Positions 43,573 to 56,200 of a stretch of DNA of 64,000 nt are shown one piece after another. The stretch comes from Lumbricus terrestris (taxonomy: Eukaryota; Annelida; Clitellata; Crassiclitellata; Lumbricidae): NCBI GenBank assembly GCA_949752735.1, contig OX457037.1, positions 71,973,329 to 72,037,328 of the forward strand. Direction: 5' to 3'. A model generated the notes under the pieces. That model had not been told where the DNA came from and did not search any database. It worked only from the letters and a program-made list of their open reading frames with translations. A program made the position numbers and the translations under genes. Position 1 is the stretch's first letter; every line of letters starts with the position of its first letter.

Positions 43573-44110
43573 GATTAATTGTAATTGTAATTGAACATTT
43601 ATAAAGCGCCGCTCACTGATTCAGTAGCGCTCCCGACCCAAGCTAGTGCTCCCACCATCAAATAAAATAGTCTTCAAGCGTTTACGAAACAAGGGAAGAG
43701 AAAGGCCAAGGAGTTCAAGACGAATCTTGTGGGGAAGGCGATTCCAACAAGAAGGACCAACATAAGCAAAGCTTCTAGATTGGGCCGTAGCTCCACGCAT
43801 GCGAGGGACAACAAGTAGGCCATTAGTAGGGGAGCGAAGGGCTGAGTGGCCAGGTAAAGTGGAGACCAGGTTACACAATGCCCGAAGATATGAAGGGGTT
43901 TCCCCAAGAAGAGAGTTGCGCACAAGTGTCAGAATCTTGAACTCAATGCGTTGAGGTACTGGAAGGCAGTGAAGAGTGTTCCGGATAAAGTCAGATATGT
44001 GTGAGAATTTGGGAAGACAAGCGATTAGGCGGGCAGCATTGAGTATTGACTGAAGTTTAGAAAGGTTGAGAGAGGAGAGACCAGCATAGACAGAGTTTCC
44101 AAAACTGTTC
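43573..44110 (-). repeat. LINE 3' end (L2/CR1-like), minus strand
   Basis: On the - strand an ORF2 C-terminus includes LHCLPVPQRIEFKILTLVRN and YVGPSCWNRLPHKIRLELLG, the WLPV...FKIL and WNRLP blocks, followed by GGGAGCGCTACTGAATC and an (ATTACA)n tail at about 43575. The last about 100 codons are open (43621-43923). Confidence 0.8.
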
Positions 44111-44199
44111 TGGCTAAACCAAGGAGAGGTGGAGAAAACACAACATCACTAAGACGATTCTATCCGGTATTGCCGATTGGCGACTGAAAGGACCCGACC

Positions 44200-47100
44200 A
44201 TTCCACGAACGCTGGGTCAGACCCAACGGTAGTTTGAAAACCCAAAACAACGAAATATGATCCTGCCAAATTTGTGGCGTCGAAGGCTCGAAGAGGTCAA
44301 CTTCAAAGCAGCCATCCGTCTTATAGTCAGCGAAGATAAGCCGGCACTAGACACACCAGAAACGCTGGCCGCGCTGAAGCGTAAGCACCCGTCAGCCCCG
44401 GCGGACAGAAGGTCTCCGTGCGATCCAGACAGCTCAGACCGTTTCATCGCGTTGCAGGTTTCCAAAGAAGAAGTAGCTAAGGCGATCTCCTCTTTTCCAG
44501 CGGGTTCAGCCGGCGGTCCAGATGGTATTACTCCACAGCACCTGAAGGATCTTGTTTCATTTGGAGTGGATAACAACATCGAGCAACATCTGTCCGACCT
44601 TGTCAACCTGCTTTTAAAAGGAGGTCTTCCTGAAGAGGTGAATGAGGTCATCTATGGAGCAAACCTTTTAGCCGTAAGCAAAAAGGATGGAGGCATAAGA
44701 CCGATCGCGGTGGGCTACACATGGCGCCGCCTGGCAGCGAGGTGTGCTAATTCATACGCCGAGACAAGACTGTCTCAACTGATCGCCCCCATTCAACTGG
44801 CAGCCGTTCACGCGACACGCCGATGGGTGACAACGTCCTCGTGAAGCTGGATTTCACAAACGCGTTTAACACTCTGCGCAGAGATTCTCTTCTAGAGGCA
44901 GTGGCTAGAGACATTCCAGAGCTCTACCGATTTGCTCACGCTGCCTACTCGAACCGTCAGCTCCTGCGTTATGGATCGAACAACATACGATCTGAAGAGG
45001 GGACACAGCAAGGCGATCCTTTGCGTCCTCTGGAGTCTGGAGTTTTGCCTTGTCTTACAACCGCATTTGGTCAAACTGAGATCAAATCTGCGTGTTGGTT
45101 ACCTGGATGACCTGACATTGGGTGGTAGCCAGTGATATTTTCATTAACGATAAGTAAAATTAGAACTAAAGTGGTCTATAGCTGCTCCAAGATGCTAATG
45201 GTATGGAGCAGACCTGCTGACCGGACCGGTTGAAGCTGGGCAGCATGACACGAGACAGACTCAGACAGAGAGTGGCGTCGGACACCTACGGGCATTTAAC
45301 CCAAGGATTTTGATGATGATGATGAAAATTAGAACTGAAAATATTGATTTCCGTTCAGTGTAACTTCAACTTTAACTGAAATTATTTTGAGAACGAAAAC
45401 TGAAATAGAACTGAAATTATGCACAGCGAACGAAAATTAGAATAAAAACCAAAATTAATTTTAGAACGGAAATTAATGAAAAAATTGGAAATTTTAGTTC
45501 ATAGCCTCTAAAAGGCGCAGGTACTTTCTGACTCTTAAAACTTTGTTATCTTTGACTTGGCACGTGCTTCAGTGTGCAATTTATTATGGCCTTTTGCATT
45601 TGGACCTTTGCTGTAAGTTAATTTTCAGCATCATGGTAAGAACGTGGTTATGTGAAAATCACTTTGAATACCGGAGTGAAAATATTCCAATCATTATAAC
45701 TTTGTGCGGCCTGCTCACTGGGCTAAATGGAAAAATCATGTATTGGATTGCTTCAATAGGCCTACTGGAATGAAACAGACAAATAGGCGAAGCCTAACAT
45801 TACAACGCTTGTACCCTAAAACGACGTTTCAGGATGTTTCTGGCAAACTTTTCAACAATTTAATTTGTCTTCTTCGGTGAATAAGCGACACAGAATGCTA
45901 AGAAATATATTCAGGGTTGGCCCGAAACTTTCATGTGACTGATTCGAGTCAGCGGCTTCACCACAGAGACAGAACAAGCGCTGCATAAATGTGTAAAAGA
46001 AAGAAATGTTACGTGGTCTACCAATTCCCAATTCAATGGAATATGATAAGGGGAGTGTGATTGGCTATTGTCAACATGTTAGCGGATTGGTGCCATCCAG
46101 CAACTATTGCCAATAAAATATTTCAGGCAATTATACAAACTAGATCTGTAGTTCAAATTGCTTGTTTTTTTTTGTAAAAATTACGCATGATTATTATTGG
46201 AGGGAAAGACGGCAAGTCTACGGTAGCACGGCTCCACTTGCAGAAGATGTTGAAGCTAACTCCGGCTTTTCAAACTTGTAGAAGAAACAAATATTTTGTC
46301 TGGGTGAAGATTTCTAATAGGTGAGAGAAAAAACTGTCTGCTAAAGTCGCTGAAAATAGGTGGTTCTTTTAAAATTAAAAGGTATATCGATATTGAAAAT
46401 GTTCGAACTTGGTTTAGGCCAACTCTAATTTGAGGCAAGTTCTAGACCTATAAAGAAGTAAAACTGAAATTATTTCTATGCAAGAACTGAATTGAGAACT
46501 GAAATTATTCTAAAAACTGAATTAGTAGTATAACTGAATTTTTTTGAAGAACTGTAATTGAACTAGAACTGAAATTGAGGACGTCCGAACTGAAATAGAA
46601 GTAAAACGAAAATTATTTGCTGAAGTAAAATATCACTGGTGGTAGCAGGGAGACAGTGGTCGCCGATGTCCTTCTGATTGCGCAAGAATCGAGGAACCTT
46701 GGTTTGGCATTAAACCGCAGCAAATGTGAAATCGCCTGCCACAACTCACATGCACTACTTGATGACCCGGCGTTTGAAGGTTTTACGAACATGACCTTAG
46801 AGGAGATGACCTTGCTGGGTGCACCTCTGCTGCCAGGTCCAGCTGTGAAGTTGGTCGTCGGATTGAAGGCCAACGATCTAGATAGAGCAATCACAAGGCT
46901 CTCCATGCTCTATACACATGACGCTGTGGTTCTGCTCAAAAACAGCTTGAGCGTTCCAAAGATGCTTTACAGCTTGCGCACAGCTGTATGTACTGACTGT
47001 CCGGGTTTGGTTCGGTTCGACAACTTATTAAGAGAAGGTCTATCAACCATCTTGAACGTGGACCTTGACGACGACCGCTGGCTCCAGGCTTCTTTGCTTG

Positions 47101-47222
47101 TCAGAGATGGTGGCCTTGGAGTTCGTTGTGCATCAACGCTGGCACTATCTGCCTTTCTGGCTTCTGCCGCTAGCACGAGCGAACTGCAGGCCTGCATCCT
47201 ACATACAGAGTCAGCTGATTAG
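44200..47222 (+). pseudogene. Non-LTR retrotransposon reverse transcriptase, broken and interrupted
   Basis: Three frame segments belong together: 44257-44820 (KEEVAKAISSFPAGSAGGPD, then DGGIRPIAVGYTWRRLAAR), 44823-45127 (VLVKLDFTNAFNTLRRD, TQQGDPL, and in another frame GYLDDLTLGG, the catalytic box) and, after a nested transposon, 46650-47222 (RNLGLALNRSKCEI...). The catalytic box and fingers/palm order are typical of LINE-type RTs. The clade is uncertain; the GSAGGPDGITPQHLKD block is like a large animal RT family. No endonuclease seen. A frameshift with a small deletion near 44820 and the insertion make it non-functional. Confidence 0.82.
45130..46638. mobile_element. hAT-like element nested in the RT pseudogene, 1509 b
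   Basis: 12-base inverted ends CAGTGATATTTT, flanked by GTGGTAGC at 45122-45129 and 46639-46646. Both subterminal regions carry many GAACTGAAATTA-like repeats (45150-45500 and 46450-46615). It contains a LINE 3' scrap at about 45180-45330 (RTRLRQRVASDTYGH, then a TGATGATGATGATG tail). No transposase seen. Confidence 0.88.
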
Positions 47223-47317
47223 TGTGGTTCAACAATACATGGTAAAAAATAAAGTTCAAGCTGAAAACCAGGGCGCCCTCCCAGTTTGTTAGACCTTTCA
47301 ATAGTATTATTGAGACA

Positions 47318-49484
47318 AAATTTCAGCTTCATATTCCAACTGGAAGGCGGTGCTCAACGACTGTCTTACTTTGCATGGGCCAATGAAAAGACGTTAATTG
47401 TAGAAATCAATGTGTTGAGCATATATTCCAATACAATTGTGCTTTATTTCAAGATAGATGATACATTACTGTAATATGACAATATGTGTGACACTTAAAC
47501 AATTGGTGAGCTTGAAATATAAAATTTCAGTAGGTTTTAAATGTGGAAAATGTAAAAAAATGTAAAAAACATCGTTAAATCCACGGATGTCTATTGTTCT
47601 CGTTTTATGACTCCAAATATACGATGACGTCTACAATGTAGAAGGCTTTGCAAGCACAGTGTCAACAGTATATTTCTTTGTTGATTGAGTGGGGACAGCT
47701 GTTCTATTTGCCTCAACCACTTGGAGAAAATACTGTTTCTTCTTCATCAGTGATGAGTCAGTTTAATTCCTTGAACAACTTCACACTTCTCTCAGCCATG
47801 TCGTTTACCACTCTCAATTGCTGACTTCAGCCCTACCCTGCTGATAATCATCATTGTCAGGCTATTGCACTGGTGTAAGTATAAAAAAGAATCACCAAAT
47901 TTCAGGCGTGGCAGTCAGTGTTCACTGGGTTGCAAACTCGCCCAGGCAATCCCCCTCCTTCTGGATGGCAGCACTACCGTCAACATCATTTCACTAGCAT
48001 TTGCAGTCATTCCGTAAAAAATCTTCACCTTATCTGAACCATATCAGGCAGATGGCAGCATAATAGTGTCAGACATTCAGCCTCATCTGAAAGGCACTAA
48101 GTATTGATAATTTTCTAGAACATTCATGGCAGCAACGTTGAGTTCCTACAAATAATAGTCACCTGAATCAAAAGTCCTATATCAATCAAAATTGACAGAT
48201 CGTGGCCTGGAGTTTCAGCAGCAAGATGATACACAAAAGGATCAATCTGAGTTTTTCTTTTTCCTTAGATTGAATATTTCACGTTGATTGCTAAATCGTA
48301 CAATTATTTTGATGATATGCAGTAACCTGGCCATTCAAGAGCAAGAGGAGACCTGTATCCATGCCTTTGAGTGAAGAAAGGAACCAAATCACACAAATGG
48401 ATGAATCTGAGATTCTTCCCTCATCCTCAGATTGAATACTGTACGTCGCGTTGATTGGTATGTCGGCATATTGTGATGGCATACAGTAACCTGGCCATTC
48501 AACGTGCGTGGTAAATTGGGCTCTCCAGTTTCTTATTGAGGGCTGACTCCCAAGGACAACCATTGACACCTCAATGACATCTTGGTAGTCGTCTCTGAAA
48601 TTGACTTTAATTTCAGCAGTCTTCTTGATGAAACTGATCGCTCTCTCATGGTAGGCTTCAGTAGCGGATACGACTTCCAGTACTGGTATGTTGTCACGTG
48701 TCACACCATCCCACACAGCTTTAAATCTCTTTAAGATTGGATTCTATTTTTGGATTAGATGGGCAACAACACAAAATGAAGATTTTGGCTTAAATCAACT
48801 CCATCACGATGACGACAGCAGGCCAACCACAGGAACATTTTACATATCCTGTTTTTCAGAAAAACGTACACTTCACTAAAACGTCCGGTGTTGTGTCAAA
48901 GATCAAGTCTTAGCCATTATCAGCGAGTCTCAGTAACTTCAGAAGATGATGAATGACCTTGGATTTAAATTATATCCTGTCATAGAGGGACATTTGGGCA
49001 TACCAAAGAGTTTAGCGACACCATCACCTGAAACTAGCACTCAAAGGCGGTCAACATTTCCAGTGTTCTGCAAGTGGTTAATTTGGTACAAATTCAGATC
49101 TTACAGCTTCAGCATGCTCCATCTTGGCTTCTTAAGCACTCCATATGAATGGTTTTCCGTGAAAATGGCAGGACAAAAGGATCGCACATAAGCGCTGCAG
49201 TAATTGTGACCAACAATCTCAATGCTTCATGATCAGATCATAAGGAGTGTTATTGCTATCAAAATGCACTTGTCACTTGATGGCTAAACAGCTGTCAAGT
49301 AGTTAGCACTGACTGTAATAAGTATGATAGTGCAACAGAATCTATTTCAAGTTCATCTACATGACAAGGGTTGAGGTTTTTGATCAAGCTCAAAGACATC
49401 AAGATTTCTTGCTAATACAACTACATGGTAATATTTCGATGTCGTTGAGCACCGCCTTCCAGTTGGACTGGGAAGCTGAAATTT
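47318..49484. mobile_element. Fold-back-type element with about 55-160-b inverted arms
   Basis: AAATTTCAGCTTC...CCAACTGGAAGGCGGTGCTC at 47318-47365 is repeated in complement at about 49435-49484, with weaker similarity further in. The right arm ends where the copy B duplication begins. No clear target duplication. Confidence 0.6.
48291..48716 (-). pseudogene. Decayed ORF of an uncharacterised repetitive family (HARWM-type)
   Basis: Open 141 codons: GVTRDNIPVLEVVSATEAYH, then INFRDDYQDVIEVSMVVLG-like text (actual start VNFRDD) and a shift. In another frame the next block reads YHAR, stop, MARLLYAITI. I recall an unnamed high-copy invertebrate family with ...RDDYxELxELxxxFLG...PGAxHHARWMAKAIYxLKI... 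in this order. A second decayed copy of the MARLLH block at about 48300-48360 shows an internal tandem duplication of about 180 bases. Non-functional. Confidence 0.45.
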
Positions 49485-49529
49485 GGTCTATCTTGTTTTT
49501 CACAAAATTGTGTTGCTATTGTTCTTCAG

Positions 49530-51665
49530 TCGGCGATTGTCATCGAAGACAATGACCAGAATACTGCTTTTGTCCGATTGCAGACATTGACAAAGTTTGA
49601 TGTCTTCGTAAGTTCTTCGTTCCGAATGATAGGTTATCCCACGCAAAACAAACGTACAACAGCCTGACTTGCAGTAGTGGCGCCAGAGGGACTAGAGGCT
49701 ATGCCCCCCCAAAGGTCATCAGGTTTTTTGCACAGCGAAAATGAAATATTTTCATGAGATTTTGACCAAACCCCCTAAAAAGAGGTCATCTTGTTTTTTG
49801 GGGGAAAAATGAAATATTTCCTTGAGATTTCGACCAAACGACTAAAAAAGTCGTCAGCTTTTTTGACTGGAAAAATGAAATAAATTTTCTTGAGATTGTG
49901 ACCAAATGACTATAAAAAGGTCGTCAGAAATTTGGTTGAATGAAAACGGAAAATTTCCTCCGCGATTCGTCCCTCTCAAACAGCCCCCAAACTAAAATCC
50001 TGACGCCGCCACTGCTGACTTGTCATGTCTTATCTTGGTTCAAAATTCCTTAACATTATTTTCGTTCATCATGCAGACAAGTGTATCGGTATTAATTATT
50101 GATTTATTCCGTCTAATGGAAAGTGTGAAGATGAGACGGTGAGGTAGAGGACTTGTCACTAGCCATCAAACACCGAGACTGAGAAAATATAGTCGCTCAA
50201 CTCCACACACAGTGACTGACAAATGTTTAATCTAGTGCCTTTTGACCCGAAAATTTCTGAAGACTTTTCTAGTCACATTTTCCTATAAGTCTTTCTCCCT
50301 GAACTCACCCAAAAAGTCAAAACACACAATGTAACCTTTTAGCAGATTTTTACTGCACAATCCTTCGTTCCATTCCGAGCCTCCATGGTAAATTACCCTG
50401 ATCAAATGACAGTAACCTTTTTACTGTTTTTCATTGCACTGTCGATTGCTTGTACAGCTGCACAAATTCATTTACAATTGCACATTTTATGTACATTGTA
50501 CAACTGCACGTGTAAAAAAGCTTTTGTTTGTTTCGGTAGGGTCTGTCTTATCTCGTCTTCAGCAGTCAGCCGAGTCTCAGTCTCGTTAGCAACGGAGCCG
50601 AATGCATCATGATCAGCAAACAGTTCTACCTCGACAACTGCACTCAACAGCGCAGAGATCAATTGCGTTTCGAGGTAGGACTACACTATCTCGACTACTA
50701 ACAATAATACACAATCGTGTATAATAATAATTATTGTAATATTAATTTTTATGTCCGTGCTGGATGTTTATCCGTTTTAAGACGGTTGAGTGTGTGTATG
50801 GGTGTGTGACATGAATTTAAAAATCAACCCGCAGTCCGCTTGCCCTAGAGTCGAATGCTGGACGGAACGCGTTTTTTCATAATATCCCAATGGCCTCGGC
50901 TACTTATATTCGGATTTCGGAACAATTCGAAGCTGATCGATTAAGTTTTGTGCTTAAACAGAAGTTGGATTGATAAAAATGGTCTTGCCTGCATAGAAGT
51001 AGGCTAAGATTGACGAAGATAGGCCTATTGTTGCCTGAATAAAAGTTGGATTGATGGAAACAATTCTCGCTTCAATAGAAGTTGGATTCACGGAAGCAAT
51101 TGTTGCTTAGCCTAAATAGAAGTTGGATTGATGATAATAATTCTTGGTCGCTCCGAATTGTCCGCTACGAATAATTGTCCGGAAACCATTGGGATATAAT
51201 TATGGGTAAACGATGGCAGCACGGCCATGGACCATGATAGTTCACCCCAACTTTTATTATGCGAAAATTTGCATCTCCGCTACGGTTTAAAAACAACGCA
51301 GCGCTTATAATTAGTGAAAAAATGGGAAAAGAAAATATTCATGGGATGGTGGTCATGTTCATAGAGCGTATACAGTGCGATTGCAGCGCCACATGCGATA
51401 GTGCACCGAGTTAAGTTTATTGCTCTTCTTCAAATTTTCTTCAAATTCTGTTTCTCTCTATTTCGCTTGACTTTTGAATACATTCATGCAAGGCTTATGT
51501 TGTGCAGCTGTTCTCTTGTTGACCTATGTTGTGCTGTTGTCATGTTGACTGTCTTAGGTGTCTCCTTATCCAACGGATGAGAATCTGAAGATCGGTTTAG
51601 AGGAGAGATTGAATTGGTTGAACTATAAAGAGAACGTCATCGAGAAACTGTGCTTCAAGAGATAG
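49530..51665 (+). pseudogene. CNBD2-like 3' gene fragment (last three exons)
   Basis: Exons 49530-49607, 50540-50674 and 51558-51665 duplicate 17148-17225, 18087-18221 and 19026-19133 with the same lengths, phase 0 borders and intact splice sites. Protein changes are few (for example DELCSKR becomes EKLCFKR at the C-terminus). No copy of the earlier cNMP-binding exons exists between 43.2 and 49.5 kb, which is transposon sequence, so this is most likely a 5'-truncated copy. It could be spliced to an unrecognised upstream exon. Confidence 0.75.
49672..50014. mobile_element. hAT-like MITE (copy B)
   Basis: Orthologous to 17290-17566; perfect 8-bp duplication CTGACTTG at 49664-49671 and 50015-50022. 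One internal GGTCATC...GACCAAAC module is duplicated relative to copy A, making it longer. Confidence 0.88.
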
Positions 51666-53053
51666 ACCAACCATGCAGCTGTTGCTTCACAGTTTATGTG
51701 TTAAAGACTCTATGCTCTAGTCTAGATAGTTCGAGACAACAACAGCGATAGTAATGATGATGACGATAAATTCGATAATGATGATAGTTATTTATTTATT
51801 CATTCTAAAATTTATATGTCGTCCGTTGGCAGTGCCTAATTAGAGGCTCCTTCAGACCAGCCACGGCTAACTAGGAAGATTTAGGCAGCTGGCAAAAACC
51901 AGATGCATCATTCCGTGGGATTAAGCGCAGCTCAAGCGGGAGATCGTTTTTTGCTGGGTCTAATAATTATCGAGAAGACTTGACGCTGCCTGAGAGGGTA
52001 GCAGACTCGTCGAACAAGGAATTCCCCTAACCGAGATGCTTAGCGATAATTAATAGCCTACTTTTCTGTAGACAACGAACAATGTTTTATTTCACGTAAA
52101 ATCGTTTATTCAGATTGCTCGGATATCATTCACAAGTCCACAGCATGAAGCATGATTCGTCCTAAGTTCTACGGATTTCTGCGAACATGTATTCCAATGT
52201 GTTCGCTTGAAATGGTTAAGATGTTCAATCTTGCATGGTAAGCTCCTCGATCTGCAATGATCTGTCTTTGGTGCTCCACTCCCTAGAAACTCTTCTCAGA
52301 CATTCATGCAGGGCTTTTTAGCGTGCAGTTGTACACAAAAAATGTGCAGTCCTAAATGGATCTGTGCAGTTGTAGAAACACTTCTGTACAGTTAAAACTA
52401 GTGAAATAGGTCATTGTCCTGCGAGTGGAAGTAATTTTCCATGGAGGATGGGAAAGAAAAGAAGGAGTTTGTGCAGCTCTAAAAATTCCTTTAAAACATT
52501 CTAAGACAGTTTTATTTGGCCGTGCTGGAGTTGGGAGCACCGCTGAATATCGTGTCGTGTCTAAAAGTCACAGAGCGTCTCTCAGAATAGTCAATTAAGA
52601 GGCACTTTCAACGCAAAGGCCCCGGGGAAGGAAATGTCTTGAAAGGGCGAAAGAATGCGGGGGAATTTCATACATGAGCCTAGTCCGTAGTAGAGGAGTA
52701 AGCCTTTCCAATTGAAGAGACCCGTCACAGCAAATTCCCGGCATCGAGCAGACCCAGCAGAGGGACAAAGAAATCCTCATGATCGGGAGAGCGTAAAGGG
52801 CGAGCAGATGTTGCAGCTCTAACATAAAGAAATTATTATAGCGTCATCATGATATAATTATATAATAAAACGTTGAACACAACACTCCGATAATTCTCAA
52901 AATTGAAATCATCCAAAGTTTCTTAGACATAACGACAGTTCGACAGTCTACGTTGCCTTACAATATACCATAGAACATCCCGAAGACTATTAGATGTCGA
53001 GTGACCTATTATAGTCGTCAATAGAACATCAAGCGACGTTTCATAATGATGTA

Positions 53054-53267
53054 ATGTTAGTCTAATCTGCCACAGGTGAAGAAGCTTTTAACAGAATGAT
53101 ACCCATTTTTAAGCAACCAAATTCTATAAACAGAGTTGCTGCAGGTGTCAATTTATACTCCTATCAAAGAGTAGAAAAGCTCACCGTGTATCCGGCTACA
53201 GCTGATGCGTAAGTCAATTATTGGTAGACTAAACAGTAGCTTCATCTGTGGCAGATTAGACTAACAT
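53054..53267. repeat. Inverted repeat at the 3' end of the gene B NHL exon
   Basis: ATGTTAGTCTAATCTGCCAC at 53054 is complementary to the segment ending at 53267, about 30 bases per arm with a spacer of roughly 150. The right arm overlaps the last codons and stop of gene B. Copy A has only the right arm. Confidence 0.75.
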
Positions 53268-56200
53268 ACTGATAATATTGAATAAATTATTAAATTCAAA
53301 GATCAAAATACGTTGATCGTCCAATTCGTTGTTAGCCACAAACAGTCGACCATTTATCTCATCCAGAAGAATTCTCCGTGGAAGTCGCAGTCCGTGTTCA
53401 TCTTTGGAGAGAATTTCTCTCTTTAATTTCAAATCTGGATCCAACAACAAAACCCGACTGTTTTCTTGGTCAACGACTAACACGAATCCATTTCCATCGA
53501 CGGACAAATAAATTGGATGAATCATTTTTTCGATGGACGATCCACGTTCTCCACCAAATGACTTCTTAGGGTTTCCATCTGAATCCACTATGCACACTCT
53601 GTGCATAGCATCACCATAGTACGAGTCATGACTGATCAAAAAATCGCCATTGATCAGTTTTATGGCATGCAGTATATAATGAGTACATGTATCGGGCGAT
53701 AGATGTATACTTCGGATCAACTGCCCATCTGGTGAATACTCTTTTAATTCCCTTAGCGCAAGAATAGTTAAAATGATATTTGATTCATATGTAACAGACA
53801 TACTTCTGACCGGACCATCTTCTTCTGACCATTTCTTTGTTAATTCTCCCGCTGGATCAATTCTCAAAATTTCGCTCGCGTTACTGAGTGCTTTAAAATG
53901 GCTGATGTAGAGACATTTATTTCTAGCACAGGACACCAAATCAGTTGGATTGGCCAATTCTTTCAGATTCCACCGACGCCTTAGACCGAAATCCATCAAA
54001 TCGTAAACTTCAACGTTACTCTCTTCACTCGCAACAAACAATTCTTTGCCTAATATCGTCATTCCCCCTATGTATATGGCTCTTTGTTTAAACCTCTGTT
54101 TACTCTTTATTTTGGAATTTGTGCCGATAGTGTGAACTAAAACTCGATCCGATTGGTATCGAAGTTCAGCTGAAAACAGAAATAAAATATTAGAAGCTCT
54201 CAGAATATTAGAAAGCAGCTATTCTGCCATTTAAATTTGTTGGTTATTACGTTGAGATAAGCCTAAATAATCAGGCTACTATTTCCAAACGCCGGAAAGC
54301 ACTTAAAAAGGAAACATGGAAGTGAGGCGGAAGGTCGATATGACGATGATGATATTAGAAAATGTACCATACGCAGGTAAGCACTGAAATCGAAAGAAAA
54401 AGAAATTCCTTAATGCCACTTAGACAGTTGTTGTTATAAGTAGGTTATCATTAAGCAATTTCCCCCTGATTTCCCTCCGTTTCGCTCTGCTTCGATTTGT
54501 GTGCTTGTTTTGCTCCCTGACTTCTCTTCGCCTGGTTCGCGTGGATCGCTCCCCGCCCTCCGTTTCGTTCTGCTTCGCCTGGTTCGCTCTCTCATCTCAG
54601 TTCTCAGCGTCGTCTGGGTTCGCTCTCCTTCGTCTGTTTCGCCTCGTTCACCTGGTTTGCTTGGTTCCCTCCACTCCATGCATCCGCATCGCCTGGTTCG
54701 CTTGGTGCTCCCTCCCTCCGCTTCTCTCTGCTCCGCCTGGTTCATTCCCTCACAACTTCTAGAGTCTAGACCAAGTCTCTGCCTATGTCTACCCTGCTGG
54801 CATTACAAGGCTTATAATTTTTTATTCATAGCCTGCCAATAAGGTCTAGGCTGTCTTTGCTTCTTTATGAGTTTAAATTGATCCGGTTTAAAGATTTATT
54901 CGGGTTTCTAGTAATATAGCCTACATCGGGACATGTTGTAAAGTGTTACATCTAACTCATTGGCGGAGACTTAGTCTAGAAGTTGGGTGGGACGAACGAG
55001 CGGCCGAAGGACAATTAGGCCTATCGCCGAGGCGCGACATTTTCGGCGGACGGCCGAGTCGCCGACCCTCGACATTTTCCATTTTCACCGACGAAATTTT
55101 CTGACGACCTTTTTCTTAGTAATTTCAACTCATTTGGTCCATTTTTGTCCTGCCAAAATAGCTGATGACCTTTCGGCCTTTCCCCCTTTCTTATTGATGT
55201 GGATGGACTTATCTTCTTATAAAGTTACCTGTATAATTCACCAATTAAAGCCAAGCGCGGGGCACTCACGAGCGCTGCGTTGAGTTAGGAGTTAGAAGGG
55301 TTGTCCTTGAGCGTGGGTAAGAGTGACTAAAAAGAGTAAATTGACTCTGGACCCAAGTCCCGAGAAAGGCAGCTTATAAATTGTGATTTAAGGGTCAATG
55401 AGACGATTTAAAGTGAAAATTCAAGAACTTAAAGTTAAAGTATGCAGCGTCGTAACATTGTATGTAGGCCTATGTATGTATTTGAGCAGCTCCATTGGCT
55501 TCCTCTAACTGCGCGCATTAAGTTCAAAATTCTCATTTTGGTCTCTAAAGCACAACGGGGTCTTGCCCCAAAATATCTAGCCAATTGATGGAATTCGCAG
55601 GCCAGTTTCAGCTTCCTCGCATCGTCCACTCCGCTCTTTAAACAGATTTGATCTTATAGTACCGCCTACTAGAACGGCTATGGCTCAGTCCCGTTCCTTT
55701 ACATCAATTGGCCCCTCTCTTTGGAATACGCTGTCTCCTTCTATTCGATCTCAACTTCTGACAGGTAATCCTTCCTCCTCATTTTCTTTTCTTAAAACCT
55801 ATTTCTTCTCTTGTGGTCTTGCGCACTGGGAGCGCCTCTGAACGGTTCACCCTACATGTAGTAGAGGCGCTTTATAAATGTTTTTATACAATACAATACA
55901 AAATGTGCACTTGTTATAGCACCCCTTCAAGCTGACTACTCAGAGGCGCTTTCGACTCCAGCGCGGACACTGAATCGGAGTTTCACGCCGAAGCGCTGAG
56001 CAATTGCGAGTGAGGGACTTGCCCAAGGTCCCTACGAAGTCGAATGAATGTTTTGTGATAACATTCAGACTATGGCGCACATTGTAAATGATTGTATAAC
56101 ATCTCGCTTTCCGGGCGGAATGCCCGTCCTACACGAGGCCGGTGGGGCTGCTGTTGAGTGGCTCTGCGTGAACTGCAAAAGCTAAATAATATTAAATGTT

